A DNA stretch of 22,571 nucleotides, from NCBI GenBank assembly GCA_031273735.1, contig JAISRI010000132.1, forward strand, positions 1-22,571, read 5' to 3'. Source of the stretch: Helicobacteraceae bacterium. Its GTDB lineage: Bacteria > Campylobacterota > Campylobacteria > Campylobacterales > SZUA-545. The first letter of the stretch is position 1; each line of letters opens with the position of its first letter. A program made the translations under genes and the position numbers. The notes beneath the pieces were generated by a model. It made no database searches, was not told where the DNA came from, and saw only the letters and a list, made by a program, of their open reading frames with translations. Below are positions 14,467 to 20,571 of the stretch, one piece after another.

Positions 14467-14694
14467 AGGTTTACCTCGCAATGAAATTAACGCCTAAGTT
14501 CGGCGGAAAATGAAAACCGCGAAAACGCGGTTTTATAGACTGATTGACGCAAAAAAAGACGCGGCGCACAATCGATACGCGCGAAGTTGGGGCTCTTAAG
14601 TCCAAAAAAGCGCGCTTTTTGGAAACCTACGCAAACAAAAGAGCCGAAGGATGATCGCAAGCGGACGTTTCGCCCGCCGCGATCGCGATAATTT
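14467..14694 (-). promoter_or_regulatory. rplL-rpoB intergenic region with several hairpins (possible attenuation or processing)
   Basis: This 228-bp gap is the longest within the superoperon apart from the tRNA spacers. In transcript order it contains hairpin 14684-14653 (GATCGC and GCGATC arms closing a GC-rich inner stem); arms at 14645-14639 and 14597-14591 (AAGAGCC / GGCTCTT) enclosing a near-palindrome at 14602-14622; a TATAAA at 14540-14535 that could be a -10 element; and then hairpin 14534-14513. E. coli has an attenuator and an RNase III site in the equivalent gap, so a role in lowering or separating rpoBC expression is plausible but inferred. Confidence 0.5.
14513..14534 (-). terminator. 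Attenuator-like hairpin upstream of rpoB
   Basis: Perfect 9-bp stem AAAACCGCG / CGCGGTTTT around a 4-nt loop. On the transcribed strand the stem ends in TTTT and continues CATTTTCC, giving a short broken U tract, so partial termination before rpoB is possible. It starts directly downstream of the possible TATAAA element. Confidence 0.5.
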
Positions 14695-15072
14695 TTACTT
14701 TAACTCGACCTGAGCGCCAGCTTCTTCGAGTTTTTTCTTCCAATCCTCGACGTCGGCTTTAGCCACGTGCTCTTTGAGAACCGCTGGAGCGCTCTCCACA
14801 AGGTCTTTCGCCTCTTTTAGTCCAAGACCGGTAAGCTCGCGGACGACCTTAATAACGTTGATTTTCTTTTCGCCTGCGGATTTAAGATGAACGTCAAACT
14901 CGTTCTTCTCTTCAGCCGCTTCGGGAGCCGCCGCGGCGCTTGCCGCGCCCGCTACTACGGTAGGAGCGGCGCTAACGCCGAACTTCTCTTCAAAAGCCTT
15001 AACGAGATCGTTAAGCTCGACTACGGTTAATTTGCCGATGTATTCCAGCAGTTCTTCTTTGGTGATTGCCAT
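14695..15072 (-). CDS. rplL: 50S ribosomal protein L7/L12
   Basis: Stalk protein of the large ribosomal subunit that recruits and stimulates the translational GTPases; 125 residues, normal length. The N-terminal dimerisation helices (1-33) are followed by a flexible Ala-rich hinge (about 35-55) and the globular C-terminal domain (57-125) with GLGLKEAKDLVE, the factor-binding helix. The ATG is preceded by an A/G-rich AGGAAAC site. It follows rplJ after a 39-nt gap, as expected for the L10-(L7/L12) complex, and is separated from rpoB by a long structured gap that may set its higher expression. Confidence 0.98.
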   Translation of the reverse strand: MAITKEELLEYIGKLTVVELNDLVKAFEEKFGVSAAPTVVAGAASAAAAPEAAEEKNEFDVHLKSAGEKKINVIKVVRELTGLGLKEAKDLVESAPAVLKEHVAKADVEDWKKKLEEAGAQVELK

Positions 15073-15111
15073 TTGTTTCCTTTTTTTGTTTTTTAGCGTA
15101 ATCTCGACGCG

Positions 15112-15591
15112 CTACGCGGCGAGTTTTTTAGACAGATTGTCAAGACCCGTAACGAAACCGCGTAGCGGAGCCGTCCAAACCGACAAAAGCATACCGATAA
15201 GCTGTTCTTTGGAAGGCAGCTTGGCAAGCGCGTCGATATAACTTGCGTCGACCGCTTTATTCTCGATATAACCAGACTTGATCGAAAACTTCTCTTTGGA
15301 TTCGTCGGCGAATTTGCTTGCCGTTTTAATTAGGTTCAAACCGTCGCCGCCCCAAAGAAAGACGTTCGTTTCTCGAAGGCTTAAGCCCTCTTTGCCCGCG
15401 CTTTTCAAAGCGAGCGTCGCTAAGGAGTTTTTTGCCACCTTCACGAAACCGCCAATCTTGCGCGTTCTATTTCTTAAATCCTCAAACTCCGACACGCTAA
15501 GACCTTTGTAATCGGCGACTAAAATTGCGTCGCTATTTCCAAACTCTTTGGCGAGGTAGTCGATGATCTCCGTTTTTTCAGCTTTTGTCAT
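15112..15591 (-). CDS. rplJ: 50S ribosomal protein L10
   Basis: Base of the ribosomal stalk: binds 23S rRNA and carries the L7/L12 dimers. 159 residues, typical. The N-terminal RNA-binding domain contains the conserved VADYKGLSVSEFEDLR (residues 25-40) and VKVAKNSLA; the C-terminal helix (about 135-157) is where L7/L12 dimers dock. The start is well supported by AAAGGAGATAA just before the ATG. It lies downstream of rplA with a 79-nt leader that can fold (separate entry), consistent with the known autoregulation of this operon by L10 binding its own leader; that regulation is inferred here. Confidence 0.98.
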   Translation of the reverse strand: MTKAEKTEIIDYLAKEFGNSDAILVADYKGLSVSEFEDLRNRTRKIGGFVKVAKNSLATLALKSAGKEGLSLRETNVFLWGGDGLNLIKTASKFADESKEKFSIKSGYIENKAVDASYIDALAKLPSKEQLIGMLLSVWTAPLRGFVTGLDNLSKKLAA

Positions 15592-15670
15592 TTATCTCCT
15601 TTCCGACAAACTTCGGCGGGTTTGATTAAGTTCGGTCGCCCAAACGCCCGCTGTCTTTAGCCTACAGAAA
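15592..15670 (-). promoter_or_regulatory. Candidate L10 leader (autoregulatory mRNA structure)
   Basis: The 79-nt rplA-rplJ gap can fold on the transcribed strand. GACA pairs with TGTC on the outside, and GCGGGCGTTTG pairs with CAAACCCGC with a small bulge, just upstream of the rplJ ribosome-binding site. L10 leaders occur at this spot in many bacteria and bind the L10(L12) complex to repress translation. The pairing was judged by eye; I cannot confirm the kink-turn expected of the family. Confidence 0.45.
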
Positions 15671-16375
15671 TCAACCGCGCAGTTCCGTCAATTCATTTAC
15701 GTCTAATAGGATCGACGGCGACATAGTTAAACTCATCGCCGCCTTTTTAACGTATTTGCCTTTGGCGCTCGCGGGTTTCATTCGGTTCAACGCTTTGACC
15801 AAAGTCGCGGCATTCTCTCTGATCTTGTCGCTAGAAAAACTAGCCTTGCCGATACCGGCGTGTATATTGCCTTTTTTATCGACTTTGAAATTGACCTGAC
15901 CGCCCTTTGCGTTTTTAACGGCGGTCTTAACGTCCTGCGTTACGGTTCCCGTTTTAGGGTTGGGCATAAGTCCTTTTGGTCCCAAAATCCGTCCGATTTT
16001 GCCCACTACGCCCATCATATCGGGCGTAGCGATAACAATATCGAAGTTTATAACGCCCTTTGCGACCTCGTCGGCAAGATCGTTATCGCCGACCACGTCC
16101 GCTCCAGCCTCTTGCGCCTCTTTTGCCTTGTCGCCTTTGGCAAAAACCGCGACGCGCACCTTTTTGCCCGTGCCGTGCGGTAGAACGACCGCGCCCCTGA
16201 TCATCTGATCCGCGTGGCGCGGATCGACGTTAAGCCAAACGGCTAACTCGACCGTTTCGTCAAACTTCGCGCTTTTAAGCTCGCCGATCTTTTGCGACGC
16301 TTTATCAAGCGAATAGATCGCGCCCTTTTCAAGCGTTTCGTTTAGTTTTTGTATCCGTTTTGCAACTTTTGCCAT
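15671..16375 (-). CDS. rplA: 50S ribosomal protein L1
   Basis: L1 binds 23S rRNA at the mobile L1 stalk near the E site and helps release deacylated tRNA. 234 residues, standard length. The family signature around GRILGPKGLMPNPKTGTV is present at about 128-145, and FDETVELAVWLNVDPRHADQ near residue 38 is the usual N-terminal RNA-binding segment. The ATG follows AGGAG by about 8 nt; that site overlaps the TAG stop of rplK (11-nt gap), so the pair is probably translationally coupled. In other bacteria L1 represses the rplK-rplA message; no clear target structure was identified here. Confidence 0.98.
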   Translation of the reverse strand: MAKVAKRIQKLNETLEKGAIYSLDKASQKIGELKSAKFDETVELAVWLNVDPRHADQMIRGAVVLPHGTGKKVRVAVFAKGDKAKEAQEAGADVVGDNDLADEVAKGVINFDIVIATPDMMGVVGKIGRILGPKGLMPNPKTGTVTQDVKTAVKNAKGGQVNFKVDKKGNIHAGIGKASFSSDKIRENAATLVKALNRMKPASAKGKYVKKAAMSLTMSPSILLDVNELTELRG

Positions 16376-16386
16376 ATTTCCAGCTC

Positions 16387-16812
16387 CTAATCCACAACCT
16401 GAATACCCATACTACGAGCGGAGCCTGCGACGCTTTTGAACGCGGCTTCCTCGTCTGAGGTATTCATATCGACAATCTTTTGTTTGACGATCGCCTGAAT
16501 CTGCGCTTTTGTGATCTTGCCAACGATGTTTTTAAGAGGGTTATCGGTACCCTTCTCTACTCCCGCCGCTTTTTTGACAAGATCGGTAACGGGCGGTTGT
16601 TTAGTGATAAACGAAAAACTTTTGTCCTCGTAAACCGTGATCACAACGGGCAGATTCCAGCCCGCGCTCTCTTTTGTCTTTTCGTTGAACTCCTTGCAAA
16701 ACGCCATAATATTGACGCCTCTTTGACCCAAAGCGGGACCAACGGGCGGCGACGGATTCGCTTTGGTTGCGGGAATAACGAGCTTGATCTGCCCCACGAC
16801 TTTTTTAGCCAT
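16387..16812 (-). CDS. rplK: 50S ribosomal protein L11
   Basis: L11 binds the GTPase-associated centre of 23S rRNA and takes part in factor binding and in the stringent response. 141 residues, standard. The N-terminal domain has PSPPVGPALGQRGVNI (residues 21-36), the proline-rich face that in other species binds thiostrepton. The C-terminal RNA-binding domain ends AGSARSMGIQVVD. The ATG has AAGAAAGG upstream. It lies 13 nt after nusG and 11 nt before rplA in the canonical secE-nusG-rplKA order. Confidence 0.98.
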   Translation of the reverse strand: MAKKVVGQIKLVIPATKANPSPPVGPALGQRGVNIMAFCKEFNEKTKESAGWNLPVVITVYEDKSFSFITKQPPVTDLVKKAAGVEKGTDNPLKNIVGKITKAQIQAIVKQKIVDMNTSDEEAAFKSVAGSARSMGIQVVD

Positions 16813-16825
16813 TTGATTACCTTTC

Positions 16826-17362
16826 TTAAACTATCTTTTTTACTTGGGAATAGAGCATCTCAACGGGGGTCGACCGCCCGAAAATCGAAACGTTCAGGCG
16901 CAATTTTCCCGTCGCCGCGTCATACTCTTCGACAACGCCCGTAAAGTTTTCAAACGGACCGTCGACGATGCGCACCTGTTCGGCGGTATCGAAGAATATC
17001 TTGTGCTTCGCGGGCGCTTTATTCCTCGCCTTATCCAAGATAAGCTGAATATCCTTCTCGCTCAGCTCGGAAGGACTTTCCGTTTCGCCGATAAAGCGAG
17101 AAACCTTTGAAAGAGATTGAATTCGGTGTTGCATATCTTTGTCCATCTCCAACTGCGCGAAAACGTAGCCGGGATAAAGACATCTCGCGACCGTTTTCGA
17201 CTTGCCGCTTTTGCCGTCAATCTCGATCAAATCTTCCGTTGGAACGACGACCTCCGCGATGCGATCGGGAATCGAAAGCTCGTCGCGCAGACGCTCGATC
17301 GCCTTTTTAACGCTCTGTTCGCTTCCGTAATAAGTCTGGATCGCATACCATTTCTGCGCCAT
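16826..17362 (-). CDS. nusG: Transcription termination/antitermination protein NusG
   Basis: RNA polymerase-associated factor that suppresses pausing and links polymerase to Rho and to the leading ribosome. 178 residues, ordinary length with no insert. The NGN domain starts at WYAIQTYYGSEQ (residues 5-16) and includes CLYPGYVFAQLEMD (about 61-74). The C-terminal KOW domain covers about 122-178 with VRIVDGPFENFTGVVEEYD. The ATG is 9 nt after secE, with AAGGGCG as its ribosome-binding site. It stands next to secE and rplK, the near-universal bacterial context. Confidence 0.98.
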   Translation of the reverse strand: MAQKWYAIQTYYGSEQSVKKAIERLRDELSIPDRIAEVVVPTEDLIEIDGKSGKSKTVARCLYPGYVFAQLEMDKDMQHRIQSLSKVSRFIGETESPSELSEKDIQLILDKARNKAPAKHKIFFDTAEQVRIVDGPFENFTGVVEEYDAATGKLRLNVSIFGRSTPVEMLYSQVKKIV

Positions 17363-17371
17363 CTATCGCCC

Positions 17372-17554
17372 TTAATTTATTACCGACGAGATACTGTAAC
17401 TCATCAGCAGATCGACTAGAGCCAAAAAAAGCGTAATTACGGTTACGACCGAAAAAACCGCTATAAAAGCGCTCTTTACCTGCATTGGCAGGGGAAAGAT
17501 GACCTTGCTTAACTCCGCTCTTGAAAGCCGAAAATAGCTAATTAGTTTTTCCAT
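17372..17554 (-). CDS. secE: Preprotein translocase subunit SecE
   Basis: Short single-span form of the SecYEG translocon subunit that clamps SecY. 60 residues: an amphipathic N-terminal helix (about 1-24, with the LSRAELSKVIFP segment typical of short SecE) and one transmembrane helix (about 29-51, FIAVFSVVTVITLFLALVDLL). The ATG has AGAGGGAT a few bases upstream. It sits between tRNA-Trp (23 nt away) and nusG (9 nt away), which confirms the identity despite the short sequence. Confidence 0.96.
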   Translation of the reverse strand: MEKLISYFRLSRAELSKVIFPLPMQVKSAFIAVFSVVTVITLFLALVDLLMSYSISSVIN

Positions 17555-17577
17555 TTATATCCCTCTGTATTCCCTAA

Positions 17578-17653
17578 TGGCAGGGTAGGTAGGATTCGAA
17601 CCCACAACCTACTGATTTGGAATCAGCCGCTCTACCGTTGGAGCTACTACCCT
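17578..17653 (-). tRNA. tRNA-Trp (anticodon CCA)
   Basis: 76 nt including an encoded CCA end. The acceptor AGGGTAG pairs with CTACCCT, discriminator G. The anticodon stem GCTGA/TCAGT encloses loop TTCCAAA, giving anticodon CCA. The T arm reads GTGGG-TTCGAAT-CCTAC. Embedded between rpmG and secE in the same operon, as in other Campylobacterota. Confidence 0.97.
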
Positions 17654-17662
17654 AACATAACC

Positions 17663-17697
17663 GCCCTACCCGCCCCCGCGAACGGGAACGGATAGGC
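17663..17697 (-). promoter_or_regulatory. Strong hairpin with TTCG loop between rpmG and tRNA-Trp
   Basis: On the transcribed strand, one base after the rpmG stop codon, GCCTATCCGTTCCCG pairs with CGGGGGCGGGTAGGGC around a TTCG loop: about 15 pairs, three or more of them G-U, with one bulged G. No U tract follows, so it is more likely a 3'-protecting or RNase processing structure separating the mRNA from the tRNA than a terminator. Confidence 0.55.
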
Positions 17698-17698
17698 G

Positions 17699-17851
17699 TT
17701 ATATTTTCGTTTCTTTATGCGCCGTGTGCTTTTTCAGACGCGGGCAATACTTCCTATACTCGACCTTATCAGGGTGAGTTTTCTTGTTCTTTGTGGTCGT
17801 GTAGTTAATATCGCCGCACTCCACGCACTTCAACCCGATCTTATCGCGCAT
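17699..17851 (-). CDS. rpmG: 50S ribosomal protein L33
   Basis: Small large-subunit protein of 50 residues. It begins MRDKIGLKCVECGDINYTT and ends KKHTAHKETKI, which matches L33 of Campylobacterota. Zinc-ribbon residues are C9, C12 and C36; the fourth ligand position is not cysteine (CPRLKKH), so a histidine may complete the site, as in several three-cysteine L33 proteins. It lies 9 nt downstream of tuf and directly upstream of the tRNA-Trp hairpin. A weak AAGG precedes the ATG; translation probably benefits from coupling with tuf. Confidence 0.96.
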   Translation of the reverse strand: MRDKIGLKCVECGDINYTTTKNKKTHPDKVEYRKYCPRLKKHTAHKETKI

Positions 17852-17860
17852 AGCCAAACC

Positions 17861-19069
17861 TTACTTAATAATCTTCGTAACGACGCCCGCGCCGACGGTT
17901 CTGCCGCCTTCGCGGATAGCGAAGCGCGTGCCTTCTTCGATAGCGATCGGAGCGATCAGGGCGCAAGAAACCTTGATGTTATCACCTGGCATAACCATTT
18001 CGACGCCCGCAGGCAGAGAAACCGCGCCGGTAACGTCCGTCGTGCGGATATAAAACTGCGGGCGGTAACCTGCAAAGAAAGGCGTATGTCGTCCGCCTTC
18101 GTCTTTGGTTAGCACGTAGATTTCCGCTTCAAACTCGGTGTGCGGGTTGATCGTGCCGGGTTTTGCCAGCACCATACCGCGCTCTACTTCCTCTTTTTTC
18201 GTGCCGCGCAAAAGAATGCCGCAGTTATCGCCCGCTTCGCCTTGCTCCATCTCTTTGTGGAACATTTCTACGCCCGTAACGACGGTTTTGCGAGTTTCGC
18301 GCAAACCGATAATTTCAACTTCTTCGCCCACTTTCACGACGCCGCGATCGATACGACCGGTAACGACCGTGCCGCGACCCGAGATCGAGAAAACGTCTTC
18401 GACAGGCATCAGATAAGGCTTATCCGTTTCGCGCTTAGGAGTAGGAATAAACTCGTCGACCGTATCTAAGAGCTTAATAACCTTAGCCGTCCATTCGTTC
18501 TCTTTGCCCTCCATACCCGCGTCGAGCGCCAATTTAGCCGAACCCGCGATAATCGGAGTGTCGTCGCCGGGAAACTCGTATTTGCTAAGCGTTTCGCGCA
18601 CTTCCATTTCGACAAGCTCGATCATCTCGGCTCTTTCGCTCTCGTCTAGCATATCCTCTTTGTTGAGGAAAACGACGATATGAGGAACGCCGACTTGACG
18701 CGCCAAAAGAATATGCTCTTTGGTTTGCGCCATAACGCCGTCCGTAGCGGCGATCACAAGGATCGCGCCGTCCATTTGCGCCGCGCCGGTGATCATATTT
18801 TTGACGTAGTCGGCGTGCCCGGGACAATCGACGTGCGCATAGTGGCGCTTTGCCGTTTCGTATTCTACGTGGCTCGTAGCGATCGTGATGCCGCGCTCTT
18901 TTTCTTCGGGCGCGTTATCGATCTGATCGTACGCCTTCTTTTCGCCGCCGTATTTATTCGCTAAAACGACGGTGATCGCCGCCGTAAGCGTGGTCTTGCC
19001 GTGATCGACGTGTCCGATCGTGCCGATATTGATATGCGGCTTGGAGCGGACGAATTTTTCTTTTGCCAT
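17861..19069 (-). CDS. tuf: Elongation factor Tu
   Basis: GTPase that delivers aminoacyl-tRNA to the ribosome; 402 residues, close to the family norm. The GTP-binding motifs are GHVDHGKT (19-26), DCPGH (81-85) and NKED (136-139). The switch I region contains RGITIATSHVEY (59-70). Domains 2 and 3 follow with GRGTVVTGRIDRG and the C-terminal REGGRTVGAGVVTKI. The ATG is preceded by GGAAACTAAGAG. It lies directly downstream of four tRNA genes in the same direction, so the factor and some of its cargo are likely to be transcribed together. No second copy is in the window. Confidence 0.99.
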   Translation of the reverse strand: MAKEKFVRSKPHINIGTIGHVDHGKTTLTAAITVVLANKYGGEKKAYDQIDNAPEEKERGITIATSHVEYETAKRHYAHVDCPGHADYVKNMITGAAQMDGAILVIAATDGVMAQTKEHILLARQVGVPHIVVFLNKEDMLDESERAEMIELVEMEVRETLSKYEFPGDDTPIIAGSAKLALDAGMEGKENEWTAKVIKLLDTVDEFIPTPKRETDKPYLMPVEDVFSISGRGTVVTGRIDRGVVKVGEEVEIIGLRETRKTVVTGVEMFHKEMEQGEAGDNCGILLRGTKKEEVERGMVLAKPGTINPHTEFEAEIYVLTKDEGGRHTPFFAGYRPQFYIRTTDVTGAVSLPAGVEMVMPGDNIKVSCALIAPIAIEEGTRFAIREGGRTVGAGVVTKIIK

Positions 19070-19113
19070 CTCTTAGTTTCCTTTCTTTTTTACTTCTTGT
19101 TTAGCTCGTTATA

Positions 19114-19188
19114 TGGAGCCCATAAGAAGAATTGAACTTCCGACCTCTTCCTTACCAAGGAAGCGCTCTGCCTCTGAGCTATATGGGC
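19114..19188 (-). tRNA. tRNA-Thr (anticodon GGT)
   Basis: 75 nt with encoded CCA. Acceptor GCCCATA/TATGGGC, discriminator T. Anticodon stem CTTCC/GGAAG with loop TTGGTAA gives GGT. T arm GGAAG-TTCAATT-CTTCT. Nearest tRNA upstream of tuf, the position of thrT in E. coli. Confidence 0.97.
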
Positions 19189-19274
19189 GCGAGGCATTCT
19201 CTTTAGGCTTCATTTCGCTCGCAAAGAGCTTAAACCAACCTCAAAGGTTCCGCTTTATTATGAAACGCGTGAAT

Positions 19275-19315
19275 TTCGGTAGGGGGCAAAAATGCCAGCT
19301 CCCGAACTAACCGAA
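19275..19315 (-). other. Hairpin in the tRNA-Gly/tRNA-Thr(GGT) spacer
   Basis: TTCGGT (19275-19280) pairs with ACCGAA (19310-19315), enclosing further GC-rich pairing (GGGGGC against GCTCCC). It lies in the 138-nt spacer 19189-19326, which holds no other feature I can support. It may help separation of the tRNAs from the primary transcript; that role is inferred. Confidence 0.35.
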
Positions 19316-19326
19316 CTTGCGTCATT

Positions 19327-19403
19327 TGGAGCGGGAGACGGGACTCGAACCCGCGACCCTCAGCTTGGAAGGCTAATGCTCTAGCCAACTGAGCTACTCC
19401 CGC
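19327..19403 (-). tRNA. tRNA-Gly (anticodon TCC)
   Basis: 77 nt with encoded CCA. Acceptor GCGGGAG/CTCCCGC, discriminator T. Anticodon stem TTAGC/GCTGA with loop CTTCCAA gives TCC. T arm GCGGG-TTCGAGT-CCCGT. Third tRNA of the cluster in transcription order. Confidence 0.97.
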
Positions 19404-19517
19404 ACAAAGCGCGTATTTTAGCTAATTTTCCGCTTAAGACTTTCGCGCGATCATAAACGATCGCCGCCGAAAGTTTTAGCTTTTAGCCAAAATCTTACGC
19501 GCAAAATAGACGTCCAA

Positions 19518-19602
19518 TGGTGGTGAGAGAAGGATTCGAACCTTCGAAGGCAGAGCCAACAGATTTACAGTCTGTCCCCTTTGACCGCTCGGGAATCTCA
19601 CC
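19518..19602 (-). tRNA. tRNA-Tyr (anticodon GTA)
   Basis: 85 nt with encoded CCA and a long variable arm, as expected for tyrosine tRNA in bacteria. Acceptor GGTGAGA/TCTCACC, discriminator A. The anticodon arm CAGACTGTAAATCTG gives GTA. T arm GAAGG-TTCGAAT-CCTTC. The 114-nt spacer on its 3' side (19404-19517) contains a CTTTCG/CGAAAG stem but no gene. Confidence 0.97.
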
Positions 19603-19706
19603 TCGCCTTGCAAAACGACCAAACGTTTCGCAACGCCATAACGCCTAACGCAAGTCCAGCGCGGTAAAACGCTGTTTCTTAAAAACTGAAACCAAAACGA
19701 CTAAAC

Positions 19707-19782
19707 TGGAGCTGGTTAAGGGATTTGAACCCCCGACCTGCTGCTTACAAGGCAGCCGCTCTACCAACTGAGCTAAACCAGC
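19707..19782 (-). tRNA. tRNA-Thr (anticodon TGT)
   Basis: 76 nt with encoded CCA. Acceptor GCTGGTT/AACCAGC, discriminator T. Anticodon stem GCTGC/GCAGC with loop CTTGTAA gives TGT. T arm GGGGG-TTCAAAT-CCCTT. First gene of the superoperon in transcription order, matching thrU of E. coli; the 104-nt spacer to tRNA-Tyr holds nothing I recognise. Confidence 0.97.
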
Positions 19783-19801
19783 CCTGAAGTTTAAGGGCGC
19801 A

Positions 19802-19873
19802 ATTGTAGCTTGCAATCCTTAATCCGCTATTAAATCCCGCCCAAAAACGCCGAAATTATACAAAAAAGCGCTA
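19802..19873 (-). promoter_or_regulatory. Candidate tandem promoters of the tRNA-tuf superoperon
   Basis: Two -10-like elements lie upstream of the first tRNA on the - strand. The distal one is a perfect TATAAT (19860-19855) preceded by TTTTTTG, which resembles the Campylobacterota sigma-70 pattern where a T-rich run replaces the -35 box. The proximal one is TACAAT (19807-19802), which would start transcription about a dozen bases before the tRNA. No good -35 hexamer accompanies either. The rest of the 297-bp gap (19783-20079) shows no gene. Confidence 0.5.
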
Positions 19874-20010
19874 ATTTCGCCGCGAATCGATCGCTAACAA
19901 ACCCGTTTCGCAACGCGGTTCGCGCAAAATTGCAAAAATCTGTCCAGCTTTTTGCCCGCGCTAATGATTTCGTCTATTTTGCAAGACCCGCAAACGTCGC
20001 CGATCGCTTT

Positions 20011-20079
20011 ATTTTGTAAAATTTGGGAAGGCGACTAGGAGAGCTTGGGTAATATATCGGCTTATTTTTAGGAGACAAT
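20011..20079 (+). promoter_or_regulatory. Candidate greA promoter and ribosome-binding site
   Basis: ATTTTG followed by TAAAAT (20017-20022) again has the T-rich run plus -10 form; a second -10-like TAATAT lies at 20050-20055. TAGGAGA ends five bases before the greA ATG and is a strong ribosome-binding site. The promoters are judged by eye only. Confidence 0.45.
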
Positions 20080-20571
20080 ATGTTAGATAAAGAACCGATG
20101 ACGCCTAAAGGCTACGAAAAGATCGTTAAAGAGTTGGAGCGTCTTAAAAACGCGGAGCGCGCGACTGTGGCGAAGGAGATACAGATCGCCGCGCAACTAG
20201 GCGATCTTAAAGAAAACGCCGAATATCACGCCGCGAAAGAAAAAATGAATCATTTAGAAAAGCGCGTTTCGCTCCTTGAGCAGTTTGTCGCTAAAGCGCA
20301 GGTGATCGATCCCGCGACGCTTCCGCACAAGCGCGTTAGCTTCGGATCGACCGTTACTTTGCTGGATCTCGAAACGGAAAAAGAGATTGTTTATACGATC
20401 GTAGGTTCGGCGGAGAGCGACGCGGCAAAAGGTATGATCTCGATCGGATCGCCGCTTGCCAGAGCGTTGATCGGCAAAGAGGAAGGCGCGGACGTCGTAG
20501 CCGATCTGCCGAATGGAATAAAAGAATACGAAATCGTTTCGATCGGCTACAAGGAGATCAATCTTGATTAA
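20080..20571 (+). CDS. greA: Transcription elongation factor GreA
   Basis: Rescues backtracked RNA polymerase by inserting its coiled coil through the secondary channel and stimulating transcript cleavage. 163 residues, standard for the family (E. coli 158). The N-terminal antiparallel coiled coil covers about 8-78, with the tip motif LGDLKENAEYHAAKE; the acidic tip residues are D42 and E45. The C-terminal FKBP-like domain (about 85-163) contains GKEEGADV. The start ATG has a strong AGGAG site. It is divergent from the tRNA-tuf superoperon and heads a + strand operon; its stop overlaps the next start by 8 nt. The gene is strikingly rich in GATC (15 sites in 492 bp by my count). Confidence 0.98.
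   Translation: MLDKEPMTPKGYEKIVKELERLKNAERATVAKEIQIAAQLGDLKENAEYHAAKEKMNHLEKRVSLLEQFVAKAQVIDPATLPHKRVSFGSTVTLLDLETEKEIVYTIVGSAESDAAKGMISIGSPLARALIGKEEGADVVADLPNGIKEYEIVSIGYKEINLD

Noticed and set aside
14467..14481. Upstream in-frame TTG giving a five-residue longer RpoB
   Set aside because: The GAGG ribosome-binding site lies between this TTG and the ATG at 14466, and the family N terminus begins at that ATG.
19404..19517. CTTTCG/CGAAAG stem in the tRNA-Tyr/tRNA-Gly spacer as a terminator
   Set aside because: It has an interrupted stem and no U tract, and termination here would cut off tuf and the downstream essential genes. It is at most a processing structure.
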